Positions 23,866 to 29,756 of a stretch of DNA of 32,273 bases are shown here, one piece after another. A model generated the notes under the pieces. That model was not told the origin of the DNA, searched no databases, and saw only the letters and a list, made by a program, of their open reading frames with translations. Origin of the DNA: Herbiconiux sp. (lineage in GTDB: Bacteria > Actinomycetota > Actinomycetes > Actinomycetales > Microbacteriaceae); assembly GCF_023264895.1 (NCBI RefSeq), contig NZ_JAHFUY010000047.1:1-32273 (forward strand). Direction: 5' to 3'. Position 1 is the first letter of the stretch, and each line of letters starts with the position of its first letter. Made by a program: the position numbers and the translations under genes.

Positions 23866-23904
23866 GTGGCGTCGAGGGGGCGTGGCGTCGAGAGGCGTGG
23901 CGTC
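23866..23904. repeat. GTGGCGTC direct repeats upstream of the LCP start
   Basis: GTGGCGTC occurs at 23866, 23882 and 23897 (periods 16 and 15 bp), the first two within an 11-bp match ending CGAG. It lies in the likely LCP 5' leader. Confidence 0.65.
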
Positions 23905-23946
23905 CTGGAGCCATGCGGCACGGGCCGGGGCCCGCTGCGCTGGTCG

Positions 23947-23952
23947 ATACTA
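23947..23952 (-). promoter_or_regulatory. -10 box for the LCP gene
   Basis: TAGTAT on the minus strand, about 110 bp before the TTG start, would give a leader of about 100 nt. No clear -35 is seen. Confidence 0.4.
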
Positions 23953-24022
23953 ACCGACGCCCTCCTGGGAACGCCGAGGGCGGGGAGGCGATACTCGCTG
24001 GATTCGGAGCAAGATGCCCCCC

Positions 24023-24069
24023 TTGCGAGGGTCACTGAACCGGTATAGCTTCGTACTAAACCGGTTCAG
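24023..24069 (+). promoter_or_regulatory. Promoter and paired LacI-type operators of the mannoside operon
   Basis: TTGCGA (24023-24028) and TAGCTT (24046-24051) are 17 bp apart and form a promoter with a start near 24058. Operator 1 is CTGAACCGGTATAG (24035-24048). Operator 2 is CTAAACCGGTTCAG (24056-24069), whose reverse complement differs from operator 1 at one base. Both are near-palindromes on a central CCGG, as LacI-family regulators bind. Their centres are 21 bp apart, two helical turns on one DNA face, covering the -10 and the start site. This implies autorepression. Confidence 0.8.
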
Positions 24070-24114
24070 GCAGCTCTGGATCGGGTCTCGACGGAGAGAG
24101 CAGGGAGGCCGGCG

Positions 24115-25206
24115 ATGAAGCGCAAAGCGACCATCACCGACGTGGCCAAGGCCGCGGGCGTCAGCAAGGGTCTCGTCTCGTTCGCCCTCAACGACCGGCC
24201 CGGCGTCTCGCCCGAGACCCGCGACCGCATCCTGGGCGTGGCCCGCGATCTCGACTACCGCCCGAGCGTGAGCGCCCGCTCGCTCTCGACGAGCACCTCC
24301 TACGCCGTGGGCCTCGTGATCGCCCGCGACCCCGAGATCATCAGCGCCGACCCGTTCTTCCCCTCCTTCATCGCGGGCGTCGAGCGCGTGCTCCTCACCG
24401 AGGGCCGCACGCTCGTGCTGAGCGTGGTGGGCGACGACGACCACGAGGCCACCGTCTACCGCACGCTCGCCGCCGGGCAGCGGGTCGACGGCGTCTTCCT
24501 CACCGACCTCCGCCGCGACGACCCGCGCATCCCGATGCTTCAGGAGCTCGGCCTGCCCGCCGTGACCCTCGGGCATCCGGGAACAGGCCAGATGGGCACA
24601 GGCGGTCCCGGCGCGGGCGATCCGGGCACAGGCCAGCCGGGCGCAGGCGAGGCGAACCCCTTCCCCTCGGTTTCCCTCGACGACACCCCCGGCACCGTCG
24701 CCGCGGTGCGCCACCTCCTCGACCTCGGCCACCGCCGCATCGCGCACGTGATCGGCCCGCACGCGATGCTGCACGCCAGCCGCCGCCGCGCCGCCTTCGA
24801 GGCCACCCTGCGGGATGCGGGCCTCGAGCCCGACCCCGCGCTCGTCGTCGAGACCGACTTCACCGCGGCGCAGGGGGCCGCGGCCACGACCGCCCTGCTC
24901 GAGCGCGCCGATCCGCCCACCGCGATCGTGTTCGGCAACGACCCGATGGCGATCGCCGGGCTCGGCGTGGCCCACGAGCGCGGCCTCACCGTGCCGGGCG
25001 ACCTCTCGATCACCGGATTCGACGACTCCGAGCTCGCCCGCTACGTCTACCCCTCGCTCACCTCGGTGCGCACCGACCCGCTGCGGTGGGGCGAGGCCGC
25101 CGCCCGCACCCTTCTCCGACTGGTCGCCGACGGCCACGCCGCCGACGTCGACCTCGACCCCGCGCACCTCGTGGTGCGCACCTCGACCGGGCCCGTCCGG
25201 GCCTGA
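24115..25206 (+). CDS. LacI family transcriptional regulator of the mannoside operon
   Basis: A 363-residue repressor. TITDVAKAAGVSKGLVSFAL (6-25) is the LacI helix-turn-helix, followed by RPGVSPETRDRI and the hinge LDYRPSVSARSLST. The periplasmic-binding-protein-like effector domain follows, with AVGLVIARDPE, DGVFLTDL, IAHVIGP, AIVFGNDPMAIAGLGVA and LSITGFDDSELARYVYPSLTSV. AGGGAGG (24102-24108) gives a strong ribosome site. An unusual Gly/Pro/Thr/Gln insert (~153-182) separates two strands of the effector domain, where relatives have a short turn. The gene is first in a tight cluster: the solute-binding gene starts 41 bp after its stop with no terminator between. With two operators over its own promoter, it most likely represses the whole operon until its sugar is present. 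Confidence 0.94.
   Translation: MKRKATITDVAKAAGVSKGLVSFALNDRPGVSPETRDRILGVARDLDYRPSVSARSLSTSTSYAVGLVIARDPEIISADPFFPSFIAGVERVLLTEGRTLVLSVVGDDDHEATVYRTLAAGQRVDGVFLTDLRRDDPRIPMLQELGLPAVTLGHPGTGQMGTGGPGAGDPGTGQPGAGEANPFPSVSLDDTPGTVAAVRHLLDLGHRRIAHVIGPHAMLHASRRRAAFEATLRDAGLEPDPALVVETDFTAAQGAAATTALLERADPPTAIVFGNDPMAIAGLGVAHERGLTVPGDLSITGFDDSELARYVYPSLTSVRTDPLRWGEAAARTLLRLVADGHAADVDLDPAHLVVRTSTGPVRA
24574..24660 (+). repeat. Degenerate in-frame repeat in the LacI effector domain
   Basis: Units of the form CCGGGCACAGGCCAG repeat about five times and encode Pro-Gly-Thr-Gly-Gln/Met variants. Frame is preserved throughout. The tract is an expansion within an otherwise conserved domain. Confidence 0.8.
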
Positions 25207-25247
25207 CCCACCCCGCGGCATCCGCCGCCCTCGAAAGGAGCAGCACC

Positions 25248-26669
25248 GTGCAGAACCCCTCAGCGACGAGGACGACGCGCAAGTCCCGCACCACCAGCAT
25301 CGCCGACACCGGCCGCGCCACCAGCACCACCCGCAAGAATGGCACCACCCGCACCACCCGCACCACCCGCACCACCCGCACCACCCGCATCCTGGCCGCC
25401 ACCGGCCTCGCCCTAGCCTCGGGCCTAGTGCTCGCCGCCTGCTCAGGCGGAAGCGGCGGCGGAGGCGCCTCCGACGACCTCACCGCCACCGGCCCCATCA
25501 CCATCTGGTACTCCAACAACGCCACCGAGGTGGAGTGGGGCAAGCAGATGGTGGAGGCCTGGAACGCCGAGAACCCCGACCAGGAGATCACCGCGCAGGA
25601 GATCCCGGCCGGCAAGTCGAGCGAAGAGGTGATCGGCGCCGCGATCACCGCCGGCAACGCCCCATGCCTCGTGCTCAACACGGCGCCGAGCGCCGTGGGC
25701 CAGTTCGAGAAGCAGGGCGGGCTCGTGAACCTCTCCGAGTTCCCCGACGGCGCCGAGTACATCGAGACCCGCTCGGGCGACCTCGCCGAGCAGTACCAGA
25801 ACGCCGACGGCGACTACTTCCAGTTCCCGTGGAAGTCGAACCCCGTGGTGATCTTCTACAACAAGGATCTCTTCGCCCAGGCCGGCCTCGACCCCGAGAA
25901 CCCGAAGCTGTCGACCTACGACGACTTCCTCGCCACCTCGAAGGCCCTCGTCGACGCCGGGGTCGCGCCCTACGCCATCCAGCCGGCGCCCACGAGCGAG
26001 TTCTTCCAGATGCAGTTCGACTTCTACCCGCTCTACGCCGCCGCCACCGGTGGCGCGCAGATCGTGGAGGACGGCAAGGCCACCTTCGCCGACGAGGCGG
26101 GCTACGAGGCGGCGGGCTTCTGGCGCGACCTCTACGACCAGGGCCTCGCCGGCCAGGAGCAGTACCAGGGCGACTCGTTCGCCGACTCGCAGGCCGCCAT
26201 GGCGATCGTGGGCCCGTGGGCCATCTCGGTCTACGGCGACATGAACTTCGGATCGGTGCCCGTGCCGACCCCCGAGGCCACGCCGGCCGACGAGGTCTGG
26301 ACCTTCAGCGACGCGAAGAACATCGGCCTCTTCTCGGCCTGCGAGAACAAGGGCACCGCCTGGGAGGTGCTGAAGTTCGCGACCAGCGAGGAGCAGGACG
26401 GCCAGTTCCTCGAGCTCACCGGCCAGATGCCGCTCCGCCAGGACCTGCCGACCGTCTACGCCGACTACTTCGCCGCCAACCCCGAGTACGTGGCGTTCGG
26501 CGACCAGGCGAGCCGCACCGTCGAGGTGCCGGCCGGCCCCAACACCGTGCAGATCATGCAGACCTTCCGCGACGCGTGGAGCAAGGCCGTGATCTTCGGT
26601 GAGGGCGACGTCGACGCCGCCCTCGACGAGGCCGCCGCGACCATCGACGGGCTGGCGAGCCAGCCGTGA
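25248..26669 (+). CDS. ABC transporter sugar-binding lipoprotein (CUT1-type, SBP family 1)
   Basis: A 473-residue protein starting at GTG 25248, set by AAAGGAG (25234-25240). The n-region is unusually long (47 residues) and ends in five Thr-Thr-Arg repeats. Then come a hydrophobic core and the lipobox LAAC (Cys65). The mature part has family-1 solute-binding features: ITIWYSNNATEVEWGKQMVEAW, FQFPWKSNPVVIFYNKDLF, the DFLATSKALVDAG helix and AMAIVGPWAISVYG. It should capture an oligosaccharide outside the cell and hand it to the two permeases. Its stop overlaps the GTG of the first permease (GTGA). The GH130 gene in the operon suggests a mannoside or other beta-linked mannose oligosaccharide as ligand (inference). 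Confidence 0.94.
   Translation: MQNPSATRTTRKSRTTSIADTGRATSTTRKNGTTRTTRTTRTTRTTRILAATGLALASGLVLAACSGGSGGGGASDDLTATGPITIWYSNNATEVEWGKQMVEAWNAENPDQEITAQEIPAGKSSEEVIGAAITAGNAPCLVLNTAPSAVGQFEKQGGLVNLSEFPDGAEYIETRSGDLAEQYQNADGDYFQFPWKSNPVVIFYNKDLFAQAGLDPENPKLSTYDDFLATSKALVDAGVAPYAIQPAPTSEFFQMQFDFYPLYAAATGGAQIVEDGKATFADEAGYEAAGFWRDLYDQGLAGQEQYQGDSFADSQAAMAIVGPWAISVYGDMNFGSVPVPTPEATPADEVWTFSDAKNIGLFSACENKGTAWEVLKFATSEEQDGQFLELTGQMPLRQDLPTVYADYFAANPEYVAFGDQASRTVEVPAGPNTVQIMQTFRDAWSKAVIFGEGDVDAALDEAAATIDGLASQP
25344..25388 (+). repeat. 9-bp tandem repeat (ACCACCCGC x5) in the signal peptide
   Basis: Five perfect 9-bp units encode Thr-Thr-Arg five times. Looser copies lie further upstream (TTRK at two places). 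Each copy adds one positive charge to the n-region of the lipoprotein signal peptide. Confidence 0.95.
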
Positions 26670-27577
26670 GCTCGCCGACCGTGAGGGCGCCGCTGGGGAG
26701 GAGGATCTTCGGGCGACAACCGCTCGGGCTCCTCTTCAGCTCGCCCTACCTCGCCTTCGTGCTCCTCGTGTTCGCGTTCCCCATCGTCTACGCGGTGTGG
26801 ATCTCGTTCCACGACTTCTTCTTCGCCGCCCCCGGTGCCGAGCCCGACCGCCCCTTCGTGGGCTTCGACAACTACATCTACGCGTTCTCGAACCCCCAGG
26901 TCATCCGCTCGTTCGGCAACGTGGGGATCTTCCTCCTCATCAACGTGCCGCTCACCGTCGTGCTCTCGATGCTGCTCGCGAGCGCCCTCAACAAGGTCGT
27001 GCACGCCCGCACGTTCCTCCGGGTGAGCTTCTACGTGCCCTACGTCACGGCGAGTGTGGCGGTGGTGGCGGTGTGGCTGTTCCTGTTCAACGGCAGCGGT
27101 CTCGTCAACACCCTGCTGGGGCCGCTGGCCCCGGATCCGTCATGGCTGATCAATGAGAACCTCGCCATGCCGGTGATCGCCCTCTACGTCACCTGGAAGC
27201 AGCTGGGGTTCTACATCCTGCTCTACCTCGCGGCCCTGCAGAACGTGCCCAAGGAGCTCTACGAGTCGGCCTCGACCGACGGCGCGGGCGCCATCCGCCG
27301 GTTCTTCTCGGTGACGGTGCCTGGCGTGCGCCCGGCGACGCTGCTCGTGCTGCTGATCTCGACCGTGACGGGTGCGAACCTCTTCACCGAGCCGTACCTG
27401 CTCACCAACGGTGGCGGCCCCAACGGGGCGTCGACGTCGCCGGTGCTGATGATGTACCAGCTCGGCATCCAGCAGGGGCAGCCGGATGTCGCGGCCGCGA
27501 TCGGCATCGTGCTGGTCGTGGGCGTGCTCATCATCGCCTTCATCCAGAACCGCTTCGTGGGGGAGAGGGAGTCATGA
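26666..27577 (+). CDS. Sugar ABC transporter permease 1 (MalF/LacF-like)
   Basis: A 303-residue inner-membrane permease starting at GTG within the previous stop. It has six predicted helices from LLFSSPYLAFVLLVFAFPIVYAV to AAAIGIVLVVGVLIIAFI. The EAA loop ELYESASTDGAGAIRRFFSVTVP contacts the ATPase, and GGGPNGAST after it is typical of CUT1 MalF-type subunits. It forms the channel with the next gene product. The ATGA overlap with that gene indicates coupled translation. Confidence 0.95.
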   Translation: MSSPTVRAPLGRRIFGRQPLGLLFSSPYLAFVLLVFAFPIVYAVWISFHDFFFAAPGAEPDRPFVGFDNYIYAFSNPQVIRSFGNVGIFLLINVPLTVVLSMLLASALNKVVHARTFLRVSFYVPYVTASVAVVAVWLFLFNGSGLVNTLLGPLAPDPSWLINENLAMPVIALYVTWKQLGFYILLYLAALQNVPKELYESASTDGAGAIRRFFSVTVPGVRPATLLVLLISTVTGANLFTEPYLLTNGGGPNGASTSPVLMMYQLGIQQGQPDVAAAIGIVLVVGVLIIAFIQNRFVGERES

Positions 27578-28407
27578 CCAAGCTCGGTACGACCATCCGC
27601 TACATCGTGCTGTTCGTCGGCGCGATCGTGTTCCTCTTCCCCTTCTACTACATGATCGTGGGGTCGCTGCAGACCGAGACCGACCCGACGATCGCGGGTG
27701 CCTTCCCGAACCCGGCGAACCTCTCGCTCGACAACTACGTGAACGTCAACGAGCGGATCGACCTCGTCTCGGGACTCGTCAACTCGGGCATCTTCACGGG
27801 CGGGGTGCTGCTCTGCACCGTCGTCTTCGGGGTGCTCGTGGGCTACGCGCTCGCGATGCTGCAGTGGCGGGGCCGCCGGGCCACGTTCGCGCTCGCCCTG
27901 CTGGTGCAGGTGATCCCGTTCCAGCTGCTGCAGATCCCGCTCTACGTGCTGATCGCGCGCGACTACGGGCTCGCCGACACCCACGTCGGCATGATCCTGC
28001 CGTTCGCCATCAACTCCACGGCGGTGCTCATCTTCCGGCAGTACTTCCTGCAGCTGCCGAAGGAGCTGTTCGAGGCGGCGCGGATCGACGGGGCGGGCGA
28101 GCTGCGCCTGCTCTGGAGCGTGGCGCTGCCGCTCGTGCGGCCCGCCCTCGTGACGGCCGTGCTGCTGACCTTCATCGGGCCCTGGAACGAGTTCCTCTGG
28201 CCCTTCCTCATCACCAAGGACGCCTCGATGCAGCCGCTCGCGGTGTCTCTCGCCAACTACATCTCCACGGTCGCAGCGTCGACCGACAACCCGTTCGGCG
28301 CGATCCTCGCCGGCGCGGTGGTGCTCGCGGCCCCTGTGGTCGTGCTCTTCATCGTGTTCCAGCGCTACTTCGTGTCGAGCGACCTCGGATCGGGAGTGAA
28401 AGGATGA
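27574..28407 (+). CDS. Sugar ABC transporter permease 2 (MalG/LacG-like)
   Basis: A 277-residue permease with six predicted helices, starting IRYIVLFVGAIVFLFPFYYMIVGSL as MalG-type subunits do. The EAA loop is ELFEAARIDGAGELRLLWSVALP, followed by FIGPWNEFLWPFL. It pairs with the upstream permease. Overlapping ATGA junctions on both sides place it firmly in the operon. No ATP-binding subunit is encoded in the cluster, so the complex must borrow a shared ATPase. Confidence 0.95.
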   Translation: MTKLGTTIRYIVLFVGAIVFLFPFYYMIVGSLQTETDPTIAGAFPNPANLSLDNYVNVNERIDLVSGLVNSGIFTGGVLLCTVVFGVLVGYALAMLQWRGRRATFALALLVQVIPFQLLQIPLYVLIARDYGLADTHVGMILPFAINSTAVLIFRQYFLQLPKELFEAARIDGAGELRLLWSVALPLVRPALVTAVLLTFIGPWNEFLWPFLITKDASMQPLAVSLANYISTVAASTDNPFGAILAGAVVLAAPVVVLFIVFQRYFVSSDLGSGVKG

Positions 28408-29504
28408 CAATGACCCCGAACACCGCACACACCGGCTCCACCCCCACCTCCACGGATGTGCCGTACCGCCTCGAGCGCGTCGGCATCGTGATGGAGCCGG
28501 AGCCGGGCAACGACCTCGAGGCCGAGGGGGTGCTGAACCCCGGATCGGGGCGCGGCCCCGACGGCTCGCTCTACCTCCTGCCGCGGCTCGTGGCCACGGG
28601 CAACGTGTCTCGCGTGGGGCTCGCCCGCGTGGAGATCGCCGACGGCGTGCCCGTGGGCGTGACCCGCGAGGGGGTGGTGCTCGCTCCGGATCGCGGCTTC
28701 GAGCGCGGGGCGAACAACTCCGGTGTCGAAGACCCGCGGGTGACCTTCATCCCGGATCTCGGCCTGCACGTCATGACCTACGTGGCCTACGGGCCGCTCG
28801 GGCCGCGCACGGCGATCGCCGTGTCGTCCGACCTGCGCTCGTGGCAGCGGCTCGGGCCCGTCACGTTCTCCTACGACGACGAGCTCGACATCGATCTCGG
28901 CCTCTTCCACAACAAGGACACGGTGTTCTTCCCCACGCCCGTGGCGGCGCCCGACGGCACGCTCTCGTTCGCGGTGCTGCACCGGCCGATGTGGGATCTC
29001 GGCGAGACGAAGCCGGGCGAGGGCGTGCGCCTCCCGGCGGGGATCACCGACGAGCGGCAGAGCATCTGGATCAGCTACGTGCCCGTGGCGGCCGTGGCCC
29101 GCGACCTCTCGGAGCTCACGCGCTGGACGAGGCACCGGTTCCTCGCGGGGCCCGAGTTCGACTTCGAGGCCGTGAAGATCGGCGGCGGGCCGGCTCCGCT
29201 GCGGGTGCCCGAGGGGTGGCTGCTCATCCACCACGGGGTGACCGGCGTCATCGACAACGCGTTCGCGCAGCAGCAGAAGGTCAACTACGCGGCCGGCGCC
29301 ATCCTGCTCGACGCCGACGACCCGTCCCGTGTGATCGCGCGGACCGCCGAGCCGCTGCTCGCCCCCGAGACCGAGGAGGAGCGCTCGGGCATCGTGCCGA
29401 ACGTCGTCTTCCCCACCGCCATCGAGGAGATCGACGGCCAGCACTTCGTCTTCTACGGCATGGCCGACTCCAAGATCGGCGTCGCCCGCCTCCTCCACAC
29501 CTGA
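28404..29504 (+). CDS. Glycoside hydrolase family 130 enzyme (beta-mannoside phosphorylase or hydrolase)
   Basis: A 366-residue predicted five-bladed propeller enzyme without a signal peptide, so cytosolic. GH130 landmarks are EGVLNPG, GVEDPRV (107-113, with Asp110 the likely proton donor), HNKDTVFFP (169-177), KIGGGPAPLRVPEGWLLIHHGV, YAAGAILLDADDPSRV, VPNVVFPT and FYGMADSKIGVA. GH130 enzymes split beta-1,4- or beta-1,2-mannosides, mostly by phosphorolysis to mannose 1-phosphate. The conserved Lys and His-His in the later motifs favour a phosphorylase, but subfamily and linkage need alignment. ATG 28404 overlaps the permease stop; ATG 28410 is an alternative. As the last gene of the transport operon, it processes the imported oligosaccharide. 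Confidence 0.92.
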   Translation: MTMTPNTAHTGSTPTSTDVPYRLERVGIVMEPEPGNDLEAEGVLNPGSGRGPDGSLYLLPRLVATGNVSRVGLARVEIADGVPVGVTREGVVLAPDRGFERGANNSGVEDPRVTFIPDLGLHVMTYVAYGPLGPRTAIAVSSDLRSWQRLGPVTFSYDDELDIDLGLFHNKDTVFFPTPVAAPDGTLSFAVLHRPMWDLGETKPGEGVRLPAGITDERQSIWISYVPVAAVARDLSELTRWTRHRFLAGPEFDFEAVKIGGGPAPLRVPEGWLLIHHGVTGVIDNAFAQQQKVNYAAGAILLDADDPSRVIARTAEPLLAPETEEERSGIVPNVVFPTAIEEIDGQHFVFYGMADSKIGVARLLHT

Positions 29505-29514
29505 CCGCGGGGGT

Positions 29515-29640
29515 CCGGGGTGGGAGTGCCCACCCCGGTGCCCCCGCTGGTCGGCCCCCGTGCCCGGCCACCCCTCCCCGGTGCCCGGTCGCATTCCACC
29601 TCCCCACCACCACCTCCCCCCACCCCCGCTCAAACCCCCA
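29515..29640 (+). other. C-rich, G-poor tract after the mannoside operon (possible Rho utilisation region)
   Basis: From about 29570 to 29640 the plus strand is dominated by C (CCTCCCCACCACCACCTCCC-like) with few G, unlike the balanced G+C of the surroundings. C-over-G bubbles just past a stop codon are the usual mark of Rho-dependent termination. The complementary strand has G runs. No ORF is supportable. Confidence 0.4.
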
Positions 29641-29641
29641 G

Positions 29642-29708
29642 TGAGTCGCGTCGAAGTGTCGTCATTTCACGGCTTTCGACGCGGATGACGGCACTTCCAC
29701 GCGACTCA
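29642..29708. repeat. Long inverted repeat with a competing inner hairpin (IR1)
   Basis: Arms 29642-29665 and 29685-29708 are 24 bp each. Twenty-two positions pair normally, one is a T-G wobble and one a C-C mismatch, around a 19-nt spacer. Within it, CGCGTCGAA (29647-29655) is also an exact complement of TTCGACGCG (29675-29683), so a second, mutually exclusive 9-bp stem can form. It lies between the GH130 stop and the secreted-protein start, 49 bp before that start. Confidence 0.9.
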
Positions 29709-29756
29709 GCGGACGGGGTGGGGGCGGGAGGGGGACCTACGAGAAAGGCGGGTTCG

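Noticed and set aside
22508-23914. ATG 23914 as the LCP start
   Set aside because: It has no ribosome site, and the added residues come from a repetitive stretch. TTG 23836 has AGAAGGA at good spacing, though the ATG is not excluded.
22454-23953. 499-residue plus-strand frame
   Set aside because: Antisense to the LCP gene, which has clear motifs and codon bias.
27259-28428. 389-residue minus-strand frame, and a 422-residue one at 28365-29633
   Set aside because: Both are antisense to the permease and GH130 genes with low-complexity translations.
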